Positions 29,596 through 39,085 of a stretch of DNA of 64,000 bases are shown here, piece by piece. A program made the position numbers and the translations under genes. The notes beneath the pieces are model-generated. The model was given only the letters and a program-made list of their open reading frames with translations, made no database searches and was not told where the DNA came from. Origin of the DNA: Pseudidiomarina tainanensis (GTDB taxonomy: Bacteria > Pseudomonadota > Gammaproteobacteria > Enterobacterales > Alteromonadaceae); contig NZ_PIQJ01000001.1 of NCBI RefSeq assembly GCF_004214835.1, positions 868,001 through 932,000 on the forward strand, in the 5' to 3' direction. Position 1 is the stretch's first letter. Each line of letters opens with the position of its first letter.

Positions 29596-30703
29596 TCCGC
29601 TCGCTTGCCATCAACGTTATATGCAACGCGCCCTTGAGCTTGCCGCTCAAGGGCGTTTTTCCACCGCACCAAACCCGATGGTTGGCTGTGTTATCGTTGC
29701 CGATGATCAAATTGTTGGCGAAGGTTGGCATCAACGTGCTGGTGAACCGCACGCCGAAGTGCATGCCTTGCGCGAAGCAGGTGCCGCAGCGAAGGGTGCT
29801 ATCGCATACGTGACGTTGGAGCCTTGTAGTCATTTTGGTCGCACGCCGCCTTGTGCAGATGCGTTAATCAAAGCTGAAGTTGCCACTGTTGTGGTGGCGA
29901 TGAAAGATCCAAATCCGTTAGTAAGCGGTGAGGGCATCGAACGGCTTCGCGCTCATGGTATTGAGGTGATTGTTGGCGTGCTTGAGCAACAAGCGTTAGC
30001 GCTTAATTGCGGATTTGTGGCACGGATGCAACGCCAACGTCCTTGGCTACGGTTGAAAATGGCAGCCAGCTTAGATGGCCGCACGGCGCTCGCGAATGGT
30101 GAAAGTCAGTGGATAACTAGTATCGATGCGCGGCGCGATGTACATCGCTGGCGCGCCCAAAGTAGCGCGATATTGAGTACCGCGCGAACGGTGCTGGCAG
30201 ATAATGCGGTGTTGACCGCTCGCCATCCGCAAACCGTGATTCAGCCAACACGGGTGATTATAGACTCTCATGGCTTGTTAACCGGCAACGAAACGCTGTT
30301 TCAAGAATTAGCCTCGGTGATTGTGGTCCATGCACCCGATACGGCTGTTGAACGCAATTGGCCGGCGCATGTTGAATGCATCACAGTCACACGCAACGAA
30401 ACACAACATATCGATTTAGTAGAGCTGATGCACGCTTTAGCAGCGCACCACATCAATTCAGTATGGACTGAGTGCGGTGCTCAGCTTGCAGGTGCTTTGC
30501 TCAACGCTGAGTTAGTGGATGAAGTGGTGGTGTATTTAGCGCCCAAACTTGTTGGCGCCAGTGGTCTTGGACTTTTGAATTTACCGGCATTTTCTCACAT
30601 GAGCCAAGTGCCAGAATTAACCTTTAAAGATGTTCGTCAGGTTGCGGAAGATCTTCGAATTATTGCAGTTCCGCGCCGGGTGAGAGGAGACTTAACGTCG
30701 TGA
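29588..30703 (+). CDS. ribD: Bifunctional riboflavin deaminase/reductase
   Basis: 371 residues from the ATG at 29588, which overlaps nrdR. The N-terminal deaminase domain (about 1-145) has the zinc motifs HAEVHAL and [15 protein letters not shown]. The C-terminal reductase domain (about 148-368) has [24 protein letters not shown] and [14 protein letters not shown]. It converts diaminohydroxyphosphoribosylaminopyrimidine to the ribitylamino intermediate of riboflavin synthesis. The end overlaps the GTG start of the next gene in GTGA. Confidence 0.95.
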   Translation: MTDPLACHQRYMQRALELAAQGRFSTAPNPMVGCVIVADDQIVGEGWHQRAGEPHAEVHALREAGAAAKGAIAYVTLEPCSHFGRTPPCADALIKAEVATVVVAMKDPNPLVSGEGIERLRAHGIEVIVGVLEQQALALNCGFVARMQRQRPWLRLKMAASLDGRTALANGESQWITSIDARRDVHRWRAQSSAILSTARTVLADNAVLTARHPQTVIQPTRVIIDSHGLLTGNETLFQELASVIVVHAPDTAVERNWPAHVECITVTRNETQHIDLVELMHALAAHHINSVWTECGAQLAGALLNAELVDEVVVYLAPKLVGASGLGLLNLPAFSHMSQVPELTFKDVRQVAEDLRIIAVPRRVRGDLTS

Positions 30704-31830
30704 CTCGATTAAATAGTGCAGCAGAAATCATTGAAGATATTCGTCAAGGTAAAATGGTTATCTTGATGGACGATGAAGATCGTGAAAACGAAGGTGATTT
30801 AATTCTAGCTGCAGAGTGTGTCACGCCGACCGCGATTAACTTTATGGCGCGCTACGGCCGTGGCCTTATCTGTTTAACGCTAACCGAAGAACGTTGTAAG
30901 CAATTGCGCTTGCCACTCATGGTAGATCAAAATAACTCACCTTATGCAACCAACTTTACGGTTTCAATTGAAGCTGCAGAGGGCGTAACCACCGGTATTT
31001 CAGCTGCCGATCGCGCTCGCACCGTACAAGCGGCTGTAGCAAAAGATGCGCAACCGACTGATTTGGTGATGCCGGGTCACATTTTCCCACTGAAAGCGAA
31101 ATCAGGTGGTGTATTAAACCGCGCTGGCCATACGGAAGCCGGTTGCGATTTGGCGCGATTAGCTGGCTTTGAACCAGCCGCTGTGATTGTCGAAATTCTG
31201 AATGAAGACGGCACCATGGCGCGTCGCCCAGATTTAGAGAAGTTTGCCGCTGAGCACGACCTGAAGATTGGTACCATCGCTGATTTAATCGAATATCGTT
31301 CGTTGAAAGAGAAAACGGTTGAGCGTAAAGCGCATTGTAAACTGCCAACCGCATACGGTGAGTTTGAATTAATCACCTATCAAGACACGATTGATAAACA
31401 AGTTCATTATGCGTTGGTTCACGGTGCTATTGAACCCGATCAACCGGTGAACGTGCGTGTTCATTTGCAAGATACTTTCAATGATTTGTTCGCTACTGAG
31501 CGCGCAGCGAAACGCAGTTGGCCGCTGGGTCATGCAATGGAATATATCGGACAAAACGATGGTGTGTTGGTGGTGATTGGCCGGCATCAGAACCCGCAAG
31601 ACATCTTAGAGCAGGTGATGAGCTTTGCTGCTGAAGATCGTGGCGAAGTGAAACCAACAGCGGCTGCTTCTAACGCATCAAGAAATGTGGGAATCGGCTC
31701 ACAAATTCTCGCTGACTTGGGCGTTCACCATATGCACTTGATGAGCTCACCAAAACGCTATTCAGCGCTTTCGGGCTTTGGCCTAGAAGTTGTTGACTTC
31801 ATTGAAGACGAGCAAGCTGATAGCGAGTAA
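30700..31830 (+). CDS. ribB: DHBP synthase fused to a RibX-type domain
   Basis: 376 residues, GTG start overlapping ribD. The N-terminal RibB domain (about 1-205) is intact: [32 protein letters not shown] and [15 protein letters not shown]. It makes 3,4-dihydroxy-2-butanone 4-phosphate. The C-terminal half is homologous to GTP cyclohydrolase II but lacks the zinc cysteines (no RCDCG-type motif; the region reads [18 protein letters not shown]) and the GRGIGL loop. It therefore fits the non-catalytic RibX domain described in proteobacterial RibBX proteins. Calling it bifunctional RibBA would be wrong; ribA should be elsewhere. The stop abuts the convergent panE stop. Confidence 0.9.
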   Translation: MTRLNSAAEIIEDIRQGKMVILMDDEDRENEGDLILAAECVTPTAINFMARYGRGLICLTLTEERCKQLRLPLMVDQNNSPYATNFTVSIEAAEGVTTGISAADRARTVQAAVAKDAQPTDLVMPGHIFPLKAKSGGVLNRAGHTEAGCDLARLAGFEPAAVIVEILNEDGTMARRPDLEKFAAEHDLKIGTIADLIEYRSLKEKTVERKAHCKLPTAYGEFELITYQDTIDKQVHYALVHGAIEPDQPVNVRVHLQDTFNDLFATERAAKRSWPLGHAMEYIGQNDGVLVVIGRHQNPQDILEQVMSFAAEDRGEVKPTAAASNASRNVGIGSQILADLGVHHMHLMSSPKRYSALSGFGLEVVDFIEDEQADSE

Positions 31831-32703
31831 TCAGTTCGCTAATTCTTGTACACGGTGCCAGAGTAATTCATTCGCTGGCGCCGCTTTTCCTGCCTGAAGC
31901 GACTGTCGCGCAACAAAACCATTGAGAAAATCAATTTCGGTACGCCGCTGCTGTTGTACGTCAACCAACATTGATGAGTAATTGCGGGCGGTATTCTTAA
32001 TCACTGTGAGTGCGCTTTCAACTAGTGTCTCAGCGTGTAAGCGAATGCCTTTATGTTCAGCCAACCAACAAATCTCCTCAGCGACTTGCTGTTGTTGCGC
32101 GGTAATATCGTGCTGAAGTAGTTCGCCATTACGACAGTTATGTAACACTGTAAACGGATTGATGAGGCAGTTAATAGCGAGCTTTTGCCACCGGCGCTGA
32201 TCAATAGCAGGGCTCCAATTCAGCAATGGTAAGGCGTTATTTAATACGTTAAAAACTTCGGTTGGACGACGGCTTGAAGCATGTTCGACGCGAGCCCAGC
32301 CCAACCAGCTTTCGCCCACACCGGCATGAACAACTTCATTGTTATGACGATAAGCACCGTGCGTTGTAACCCAATGCAAAGCCCGTTCTGGCATGATCGT
32401 ACTCTCGTTATCGAGCATCCCGTTGTAGCTCAGAATAATCGATGAATCATCTGGAAGCGGTGATTGTTTGAGTTCCTCCAAAAAGGTAGCGACGTCGTAC
32501 GCTTTCACTGCGGCAAAAATTTGTGTCGGTGCGTTAATCGGTAACTGTTGCGTATTGAATTGTAAGGTATGAGCCTCATGAATAATCTCAATGGGGTGAG
32601 GTGTTGCACTGCGTGGTTTCAGGGAAACATGCTCGCCCACACGGCGTAAATTGACCGCCATCAAGCTACCCACTGCGCCTGTACCAACCACTAACCAATG
32701 CAT
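31831..32703 (-). CDS. panE: 2-dehydropantoate 2-reductase family protein
   Basis: 290 residues. It has an N-terminal NADPH-binding fold (WLVVGTGAVGSLMAVNLRRVG, residues 3-23) and a C-terminal helical ApbA/PanE domain, with the catalytic Lys plausibly in WQKLAINCLINPFTVL. It would reduce ketopantoate to pantoate for coenzyme A synthesis, though paralogues with other substrates exist. The ATG begins immediately after the ampG stop codon (no gap), so it is last in the rlmG-ppiA-ampG-panE run. Confidence 0.85.
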   Translation of the reverse strand: MHWLVVGTGAVGSLMAVNLRRVGEHVSLKPRSATPHPIEIIHEAHTLQFNTQQLPINAPTQIFAAVKAYDVATFLEELKQSPLPDDSSIILSYNGMLDNESTIMPERALHWVTTHGAYRHNNEVVHAGVGESWLGWARVEHASSRRPTEVFNVLNNALPLLNWSPAIDQRRWQKLAINCLINPFTVLHNCRNGELLQHDITAQQQQVAEEICWLAEHKGIRLHAETLVESALTVIKNTARNYSSMLVDVQQQRRTEIDFLNGFVARQSLQAGKAAPANELLWHRVQELAN

Positions 32704-34038
32704 TTACTCAAGCTCCCGATGATAATTTTGCTCTAATCGAGTCAATGACTTTCGTAGTGCAAACAGAATAATAAGACTTGGAATAACCATCACCGCGGTG
32801 AGAATAAAGAATAGCTGCCAGTTACCATCGAGCCAATTAACCACATAACCGCTGTAGGAGGACAGCAAGGTTCGCCCTAAGTTACCGAGTGATGCAAATA
32901 ACGCATACTGGGTGGCTGTAAACGCACGGTTGGCAAGCAAACTAATGAAGGCAACAAATGCAACCGTTGACCATGCGGCGGTAAAGCCATCAATGATTAC
33001 CGCGGCTAGCAACAAGTTAGTATTCGGACCAACGCCGGCTATCCAAGCAAACATTAAATTCGAGCCGGCCATGGCGATGCCACCCAACATGAGACCTCGC
33101 ACAATCCCAAGACGTAAATTCACGAAACTGCCGAGGATGGCGAAAATGATGGTGACCCACCAGTTAACCATTTTTGAGTAAACCGCAATGTCATCGTTGC
33201 TAAAGCCAACTTCTTTGTAGAACACAATCGACATGCGACCTAAAAAGGCCTCGCCAATTTTAAATAAGAAAATAAACGCAAGCATGCCGATGGCAAGTTG
33301 CCAGCCATTGCGTTTGAAAAATTCGGTAATTGGATCAACCAATGTGTTGCGGAGCCAGTCGAGCCAATGATTGAACTTTGGCAGTTCCGGACGATAGCGC
33401 TTCGACTCTTTTACCGCGAGCACAAATAAAAGCTGTGCAACTATGACAAAGCACAACACAACGTAGGCGTCTTGCCAGGTCAGTGTAGCACCGTCGACCA
33501 GGAAGAAGGGAATGGCACCAAGCCCGCTATAACCGCTCCACCAGCCGGCGGTAGCCATTGCTGCACCAGCAGACTGAAGGCGAGCTTCGTGCGGGCCAAA
33601 GGTTTCAATACGAAAGGCATCAATCGCAATATCTTGCGTGGCAGAGAATATTGCGATTACTAGCGCGGCGAGGGCAACCCACCACAAATGCTCAACCACG
33701 TTGATTTGGGTTAACACACTGGTGGCAAACAAAATGCCAATAAGGCAGAAAATAAGCCAGGCGCGACGTTGCCCAACCCATCGATTCAGTAGTGGAATTT
33801 TGACGCGATCAATCAGTGGTGACCACAGTGCATTAATGGAGTAGGCAACAAACACAACTCCGAATAACCCGATGGCTGAGCGGTCGACCCCGACTTCTTG
33901 TAACCAAGCGGACAGCATGGAGCCGATAAGCACCCATGGAAACCCGCTGATGACACCAAAACCAAAAATAACCCATACGCGCGGTTCGCGATACACCGCG
34001 AGGTCTTTATACCAAGGAGTTTGGGTTGAAGAACTCAC
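32704..34038 (-). CDS. ampG: AmpG-type major facilitator permease
   Basis: 444 residues with about 12 hydrophobic helices. The N-terminal YREPRVWVIFGFGVISGFPWVLIGSMLSAWLQE and SPLIDRVKIPLLNRWVGQRRAW segments match AmpG. AmpG imports anhydromuropeptides for cell-wall recycling and can affect beta-lactamase induction. The C-terminus is short and basic. It overlaps the upstream ppiA gene by 4 bases and abuts panE. No ampD, ampR or nagZ gene is adjacent. Confidence 0.9.
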   Translation of the reverse strand: MSSSTQTPWYKDLAVYREPRVWVIFGFGVISGFPWVLIGSMLSAWLQEVGVDRSAIGLFGVVFVAYSINALWSPLIDRVKIPLLNRWVGQRRAWLIFCLIGILFATSVLTQINVVEHLWWVALAALVIAIFSATQDIAIDAFRIETFGPHEARLQSAGAAMATAGWWSGYSGLGAIPFFLVDGATLTWQDAYVVLCFVIVAQLLFVLAVKESKRYRPELPKFNHWLDWLRNTLVDPITEFFKRNGWQLAIGMLAFIFLFKIGEAFLGRMSIVFYKEVGFSNDDIAVYSKMVNWWVTIIFAILGSFVNLRLGIVRGLMLGGIAMAGSNLMFAWIAGVGPNTNLLLAAVIIDGFTAAWSTVAFVAFISLLANRAFTATQYALFASLGNLGRTLLSSYSGYVVNWLDGNWQLFFILTAVMVIPSLIILFALRKSLTRLEQNYHRELE

Positions 34039-34619
34039 TGTTGCGGAACAATTTCAATTTTTTTCAAAACCGGCGGCTGTTTAGGTACGTCTGGCCAGCC
34101 TGTCTGCTCATGATAAGGCGAGGTTTCAACACTGGCGAGCTTCTCTAATACCTCCTCACCAGCGATAACCCAGCCAAACACCGCATAACCCCAACCTTTG
34201 GTGGATGGATTTAACGATTCGTTGTCATTCATATTGAAATAAAACTGGCGGGTGGCTGAATGCGGATCCGATGTGCGAGCCATCGCAATGGTCCCGTAGT
34301 TATTGAGCTTGCCATTGCCGGACTCATTAAAAATAGGGTCAAACATGGTTTTCGCTTCAAAATTTTCATTATAACCGCCGCCTTGCACAACAAAGCCGGG
34401 AATAATGCGATGAAAAATCGTGTTGTTATAGCTACCTGCCTGCACATACATTAAGAAATTTTCAACGGTTATCGGTGCCTTGGCACGATCCAGTTCAACC
34501 ACGATATCACCCTCAGTGGTAATAAATTTCACTTTGGGGAAGAGATTGTTGGGCTGCACTTGCGCAGCAAAACTCATACTGCTGAAACAAAAAACGAAGG
34601 CTAAAAGCAGGTAACGCAT
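34035..34619 (-). CDS. ppiA: Periplasmic cyclophilin-type peptidyl-prolyl isomerase
   Basis: 194 residues from the ATG at 34619, preferred because a GAGG box lies 6 bases upstream; an ATG two codons earlier overlaps rlmG in ATGA. A signal peptide (RYLLLAFVFCFSSMSFA) precedes a single cyclophilin domain with FHRIIPGFVVQGGGY (catalytic Arg and Phe) and ATRQFYFNMNDN. The tryptophan of the cyclosporin loop is absent, as in E. coli PpiA. It helps fold proteins in the periplasm. Confidence 0.93.
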   Translation of the reverse strand: MRYLLLAFVFCFSSMSFAAQVQPNNLFPKVKFITTEGDIVVELDRAKAPITVENFLMYVQAGSYNNTIFHRIIPGFVVQGGGYNENFEAKTMFDPIFNESGNGKLNNYGTIAMARTSDPHSATRQFYFNMNDNESLNPSTKGWGYAVFGWVIAGEEVLEKLASVETSPYHEQTGWPDVPKQPPVLKKIEIVPQQ

Positions 34620-34621
34620 AA

Positions 34622-35737
34622 TCATCCTCGTGCTTGTAAAATAATGAATTTACTATTTTGTGCGACTTGGTGCACTGATTTAAATAAGCGCTTTAACGAC
34701 TGATAATACGGGAGATGACGGTTCGCCACTACCCATAATTCACCATTTTTACGCAAAACTCGCCGACTATCTCTAAACATCTGGCGTGCAATATGCTCCG
34801 TCACGGCATGTTCTTGGTGAAATGGCGGATTGCAGAGAATGAGATCGATGCTGTCAGTAGCTGTTTGTGCCAAGCAATCGTCAACGCGGGTGTGGTATTG
34901 CGTGATGTGCTCAGCGGGAAGATTCTCAATAATATTCCGATGCGTTGACGCAATGGCGAGGAAGGATTCATCGACAAACGTAATGTCACTATCCGGCGAC
35001 ATCCGAGCAAAATGTATACCTAATACACCGTTACCACAGCCTAAATCAATCACCTGCTGGGCTCCTGCCGGAGGCATATTGTCCAACATAAAGCGGGCGC
35101 CTATGTCGAGTTGATTGCGCGCAAAGACGCCAGCGTGGTGATGTAAGGTGAGATTCAATTCAGGCACTTGCCACGCACTCACAAAGTGCTCTGCGTCTAA
35201 TGGCGTATTACGCACCACAGCATTCACCGTTCGACATTTACGGCGAATCAATGAAACCTCCACAGCATCGCAATATTTGGCAAAGAGTTCGCGTACAGCT
35301 GGTGTAAGCAACTTACTTTTGGCAGCGGCAATTATCGGTACGCCGGCAGGCAATTCCGCGGCGATTTTTGCTAACTGAAATTCAAGCAAGCTTAAACTCT
35401 TCGGTATTTTTAAATACACGACGTCGCGATCATCCGGCAATTGATCAAGTGGCGACAGTGCGCTAAGAGTTTTAGGCAATTGATTGAGTGTGAGATTATG
35501 ACGCCAGCCTAAATGACTCACATAGGAGTCGCTTAAACTGGCTGTGTCTAAACCAGCAAATGGCATCAACAGAGCACCCCATTGATCATTCACGAGTAGC
35601 GGCCTTTCGTCATTGCGGGTGACAATGATCTCATGCAGTAATTCATCTGCCGCTTCCCACGCTTGCAGCGTATCGTGGCTACGTGCAGGAAAACGTTGTA
35701 GTTGCCAAGTGCCGGCGGCAGTGGTGAATAAAGTCAT
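34622..35737 (-). CDS. rlmG: 23S rRNA (guanine-1835-N2) methyltransferase
   Basis: 371 residues from the ATG at 35737, chosen by comparison with E. coli RlmG (YgjO), whose LTLQRFPA lies near the N-terminus as WQLQRFPA does here; a GTG at 35782 is possible. The N-terminal half is an inactive methyltransferase-like domain (VVYLKIPKSLSLLEFQL). The C-terminal half has the SAM loop VIDLGCGNGVLGIHFA, FVDESFLA and the guanine-N2 motif LCNPPFH. It methylates G1835 of 23S rRNA. It heads the four-gene minus-strand operon. Confidence 0.93.
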   Translation of the reverse strand: MTLFTTAAGTWQLQRFPARSHDTLQAWEAADELLHEIIVTRNDERPLLVNDQWGALLMPFAGLDTASLSDSYVSHLGWRHNLTLNQLPKTLSALSPLDQLPDDRDVVYLKIPKSLSLLEFQLAKIAAELPAGVPIIAAAKSKLLTPAVRELFAKYCDAVEVSLIRRKCRTVNAVVRNTPLDAEHFVSAWQVPELNLTLHHHAGVFARNQLDIGARFMLDNMPPAGAQQVIDLGCGNGVLGIHFARMSPDSDITFVDESFLAIASTHRNIIENLPAEHITQYHTRVDDCLAQTATDSIDLILCNPPFHQEHAVTEHIARQMFRDSRRVLRKNGELWVVANRHLPYYQSLKRLFKSVHQVAQNSKFIILQARG

Positions 35738-35839
35738 AAATAGGTTGCTCGTTGTTGGGTTATCAATGGTCGGACATTTCACTCGGTCACATTCGTGCTA
35801 TGATAGCGAAAAACGACAGATGACTATAGGTTTTAACTC

Positions 35840-36931
35840 GTGAAAAAATACGCAGAAATTACCGGCTGGGGTAAATGTTTACCGCCTGCTGTGATGACCA
35901 ACGATGATTTGGCGACGTTTTTAGAGACGTCTGATGAATGGATTCGTACCCGCACGGGCATAGAAGAGCGTCGCGTGAGTGCGGTTGGCACTTCAAAGAT
36001 GGCAACTGTGGCAGCGCGTAATGCTTTAGCCGCGGCTGGTCTTGATGCTGAGGAACTCGATTTAATTATCGTCGGTACCTGTACGCCTGATGAAATTATC
36101 CCAAACGTAGCGTCGGCAGTACAACGCGACTTAGGTAATAAAACGGCTGCGGCGTTCGATTTGAATGCAGCCTGTAGTAGCTTTTTATATGGCATGCATT
36201 ACGCAACGCAAGCCATCCGCACCGGCGCGCACAAGAAAGTTCTCATTATTGGTGCCGAGCGTTTGACTCGTATTCTTGATTGGACCAAGCGCGAGAGCGC
36301 GGTGCTGTTTGGTGACGGCGCAGGGGCGATGATTCTTGAAGCGAGCGACGATGAAAGTGGCTTATTAGCTTCACATGTTACTTGTGATGCGGATGCCCGT
36401 GATGTGTTAGCGCTAGAATTCGGTATGAGTTTTAATCGCTTTGGTTTCGATGGCATTATGCCATTCAACTTTGTTGGCCAGGAAATTTTCAAACGCGCTG
36501 TCAAAGGCATGAATACCGCAGTTGAAAAAGTCTTCGAAGAAACCGGTCTTACCACCGACGATATCGACTCGTTGATTCCACATCAGGCCAACAAGCGCCT
36601 CATCGACTATCTTGCAAAAATGTGTAAGGTGCCGGAAGAAAAAACCGTCATTAATATTCAAAAATACGGCAATACGTCTTCAGCAACGCTACCCATCGCG
36701 TTTTGTGAAGCAGTAGAGCAGGGCATTGTGAAGCCGGGTGATACGATTGTTTCAGCTGTGTTCGGCGGTGGCTTAACCTGTGGTGCTGGTATTATTAAAT
36801 GGGGTCAGCGTGTCACACCAATTCGTGATTACAATGAAACCTTACCAAGCAATGGGCAAACGGCACTGGAGTTGATTTTGCCGTTATACGAAGGCACCAA
36901 AGCAGCTTGGGAAAAACGCGGCCATGAGTAA
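35840..36931 (+). CDS. 3-ketoacyl-ACP synthase III family protein
   Basis: 363 residues, GTG start. It has a thiolase fold with the KAS III triad: Cys112 in [10 protein letters not shown], His in IPHQANKR and Asn in KYGNTSSA. Position 112 is the same as in E. coli FabH. The protein is about 45 residues longer than FabH, with a C-terminal tail (about 330-363) after WGQRVTPI. It may prime fatty-acid synthesis, or be a secondary KAS III for a special acyl chain. No acyl-carrier gene is nearby. The stop overlaps the crotonase start by 8 bases, suggesting the two enzymes act together. Confidence 0.87.
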   Translation: MKKYAEITGWGKCLPPAVMTNDDLATFLETSDEWIRTRTGIEERRVSAVGTSKMATVAARNALAAAGLDAEELDLIIVGTCTPDEIIPNVASAVQRDLGNKTAAAFDLNAACSSFLYGMHYATQAIRTGAHKKVLIIGAERLTRILDWTKRESAVLFGDGAGAMILEASDDESGLLASHVTCDADARDVLALEFGMSFNRFGFDGIMPFNFVGQEIFKRAVKGMNTAVEKVFEETGLTTDDIDSLIPHQANKRLIDYLAKMCKVPEEKTVINIQKYGNTSSATLPIAFCEAVEQGIVKPGDTIVSAVFGGGLTCGAGIIKWGQRVTPIRDYNETLPSNGQTALELILPLYEGTKAAWEKRGHE

Positions 36932-37670
36932 CTTGGTAAAAGAAGAAGTTCGCCATAACGTTCTGTGGTTGACGTTAGCGCGCGCAGATAAAAAAAATGC
37001 GTTGACTCAGGATATGTATACGGCCCTGAGCTCGGCGTTACAAGCTGCTGATCGTGACGAAAAAATTGCAGCGGTGGTTATTACCGGTGAAGGCGATAGC
37101 TTTACTGCAGGTAACGATTTAAATGACTTTTTGGCGATTGAAGATCTTGATGATAGTGCGCCACCGTTCGAGTTTCTGTATACCTTAAGTCGCCTTAGTG
37201 TTCCATTGGTAGCTGGTGTTAACGGTTTAGCGATTGGTATCGGCACGACGATTTTGCTGCACTGCGATTTAGTGTATGCGAGTAGCGACGCTATTTTTGC
37301 GTTGCCATTTATTAATTTAGGTTTAGTACCTGAAGCCGCATCGAGCTTATTGCTACCGCAGCAATGTGGTCACCTGAAAGCCTCTGAGTTGCTGTTGCTT
37401 GGCGATAGCTTTGATGCTCAAGAAGCGTTGCAATATGGCTTAGTTAATAAAGTTGTGGCACCGCAAGAGTTGAGCGAAACGCTTGAACAAGTTGCTGCTT
37501 CATTAGCGAGCAAACCACACGGTGGTTTACGAGCAGCTAAGAAGCTTATCAAACAGCCAGCTGAACCAGTAGCCGATAGAATAGAGCGTGAAGCGAAGAT
37601 CTTTGCCCGTGCTTTAAGCTCTGACGCGGCTCGCCAAGCGATAAAAGACCGCCTAACTAAAAAGAAATAA
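36924..37670 (+). CDS. Enoyl-CoA hydratase/isomerase family protein
   Basis: 248-residue crotonase-fold protein. It has the CoA-binding [12 protein letters not shown], the oxyanion-hole [10 protein letters not shown] (about residues 60-69), [20 protein letters not shown] and [10 protein letters not shown]. At the usual hydratase glutamates it has G(I)G and E(A)A, leaving hydratase versus isomerase activity open. It overlaps the KAS III gene by 8 bases. The substrate is unknown; fatty-acyl metabolism is inferred. Confidence 0.88.
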   Translation: MSNLVKEEVRHNVLWLTLARADKKNALTQDMYTALSSALQAADRDEKIAAVVITGEGDSFTAGNDLNDFLAIEDLDDSAPPFEFLYTLSRLSVPLVAGVNGLAIGIGTTILLHCDLVYASSDAIFALPFINLGLVPEAASSLLLPQQCGHLKASELLLLGDSFDAQEALQYGLVNKVVAPQELSETLEQVAASLASKPHGGLRAAKKLIKQPAEPVADRIEREAKIFARALSSDAARQAIKDRLTKKK

Positions 37671-37710
37671 TCAAAATCGCTTAATTTCTCAGCAGTCAGC
37701 TGTACTTGCC

Positions 37711-37739
37711 TTGCGAGTACACTGGCTTTGAGGGATAAT
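37711..37739 (+). promoter_or_regulatory. Sigma-70 promoter of ffs
   Basis: TTGCGA (37711-37716) and GATAAT (37734-37739) are separated by exactly 17 bases. The predicted start, about 37746, lies just before the 4.5S RNA stem. Confidence 0.7.
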
Positions 37740-37751
37740 GCCCGCCGTTAT

Positions 37752-37865
37752 GGTGACCTCATCGGTCCCCCCGCAACACGAACTGGCGAACCCGGTCAGG
37801 CCCGGAAGGGAGCAGCCGTAGTCAGGGATGTGGGTGCCGGGGTGCTGGCTGGTGAGGTCGCCACC
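37752..37865 (+). ncRNA. ffs: 4.5S signal recognition particle RNA
   Basis: The conserved Ffh-binding core is literal: GGTCAGGCCCGGAAGGGAGC with the GGAA tetraloop, and AGCAGCC on the other side. The terminal stem pairs 37752-37761 (GGTGACCTCA) with 37853-37862 (TGAGGTCGCC), giving a single long hairpin of about 114 nt, the size of E. coli 4.5S RNA. It directs ribosomes making membrane proteins to the inner membrane together with Ffh. A promoter sits just upstream and an inverted repeat with a T-rich tail downstream. Confidence 0.96.
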
Positions 37866-37884
37866 CAATCTTCGAAAAGCGAGA

Positions 37885-37966
37885 GCGATATTAGCTATTT
37901 GATATTTGATATTAGACCAGTTAAAACTTGTGTTTCTAATATCAAATATCCAGTATCTAATATCGC
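37885..37966. repeat. 32-bp imperfect inverted repeat after ffs
   Basis: The arms 37885-37916 and 37935-37966 match as an inverted repeat over 32 bases with about four mismatches, leaving an 18-base loop. They are built from the words GATATTAG and TTTGATAT. The right side runs into TTTTGTTTTTT, so the element may also end the ffs transcript. The border CTAATATCGCTTTTG resembles the end of the tandem repeat at 9801. With ffs it fills the 319-base gap before kynA. Confidence 0.9.
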
Positions 37967-37989
37967 TTTTGTTTTTTAACGAGGATGAC

Positions 37990-39084
37990 ATGCCGAAGAA
38001 TGTGAAGCCGGTTTATTACGGCGACTACCTGCAATTAGATAAACTCCTAGATTCTCAGCAACCGCATAGCAAAATGTACGGGCCTGAAGCGCACGATGAA
38101 ATGTTGTTCATTATTGTGCATCAAGTGTATGAGCTTTGGTTTAAGCAAGTTTTGCATGAATTGCGGGCGATTTATAAAGAGTTTCGCGCAGAACAATTGG
38201 ATGACCGGGCGCTACAACTGGTTGCGCATCGACTGCGCCGTGTACTGACAATTCAAGACTTGATGAATGACCAAGTTGGCGTGATTGAGACGATGACGCC
38301 GCAAGAATTCTTGGAGTTTCGTGATTACCTCGTTCCAGCCTCCGGTTTTCAGAGCATTCAATTTAAAGAACTCGAAATTATTCTTGGACTGACCCGAGAC
38401 ACCCGTATCGCATTTGATCAACAATCGTTTTATAACCGCCTGAACGATGAACATCGAACATATTTAGAAGAACTAGAAACGCAACCGAGCTTATTTGATT
38501 GTGTTGATCAGTGGCTATCACGTATGCCGTTTTTACAGTTTGATGATTTTAGTTTTTGGGACGTCTATCAGCAGGCGGTAACAGATTCGCTTGACCGTGA
38601 CGAAGAAATTATTCGGCAAAATGCTGCCGATGATGGGCAATTAGAGACAGAATTGGCCAGTTTGCAGGTTAATCGGGATAATTTTTCGGCATTATTTAAT
38701 AACGAACGTTATAAATCGTTACAGGAAGATAACCGAGTTCGTCTATCCCAACGCGCAATGTTAAGTGCGCTGTTTATTACACAGTACCGCGAAGAACCGG
38801 CATTCCATCTTGCTCATCAGGTGATTACCTCGTTAGCCGAAATGGATGAGAAGCTCACTATTTGGCGTTATAAACATGCAATGATGGTGCAACGCATGTT
38901 GGGGACTAAGATTGGCACTGGCGGCTCTTCGGGGCATGATTATTTGCGTCGTACGACGGAACAAAATCGAGTATTCAAAGATTTCTTTGCCATGGCCACT
39001 TATTTGTTACCGAAAAGTGCGTTACCTGAGCTACCCAGTGCGGTTCGACAGGCACTCGGTTTTTATTTCCGGCACGACGACTAA
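37990..39084 (+). CDS. kynA: Tryptophan 2,3-dioxygenase
   Basis: 364 residues from the ATG at 37990, which has a GAGG box 5 bases upstream; an earlier in-frame ATG lies in the repeat element and is rejected. This haem enzyme opens the indole ring of L-tryptophan to N-formylkynurenine. The N-terminal MLFIIVHQVYELWFKQVLHE contains the substrate-pocket His. GTKIGTGGSSGHDYLRRT carries the binding loop, and the axial haem His is probably in the HLAHQVITSL or WRYKHAMMVQ helices. No kynurenine formamidase or kynureninase gene is adjacent. Confidence 0.93.
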   Translation: MPKNVKPVYYGDYLQLDKLLDSQQPHSKMYGPEAHDEMLFIIVHQVYELWFKQVLHELRAIYKEFRAEQLDDRALQLVAHRLRRVLTIQDLMNDQVGVIETMTPQEFLEFRDYLVPASGFQSIQFKELEIILGLTRDTRIAFDQQSFYNRLNDEHRTYLEELETQPSLFDCVDQWLSRMPFLQFDDFSFWDVYQQAVTDSLDRDEEIIRQNAADDGQLETELASLQVNRDNFSALFNNERYKSLQEDNRVRLSQRAMLSALFITQYREEPAFHLAHQVITSLAEMDEKLTIWRYKHAMMVQRMLGTKIGTGGSSGHDYLRRTTEQNRVFKDFFAMATYLLPKSALPELPSAVRQALGFYFRHDD

Positions 39085-39085
39085 C

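Noticed and set aside
29560-30710. FMN riboswitch in front of ribD or ribB
   Set aside because: Both genes overlap their upstream neighbours, so there is no leader in which it could lie.
30700-31830. Bifunctional RibBA with GTP cyclohydrolase II activity
   Set aside because: The C-terminal half lacks the zinc cysteines and GRGIGL loop needed for that activity.
37906-37989. N-terminal extension of kynA from an upstream ATG
   Set aside because: The extension is translated repeat DNA; the ATG at 37990 has a proper GAGG box and the family N-terminus.
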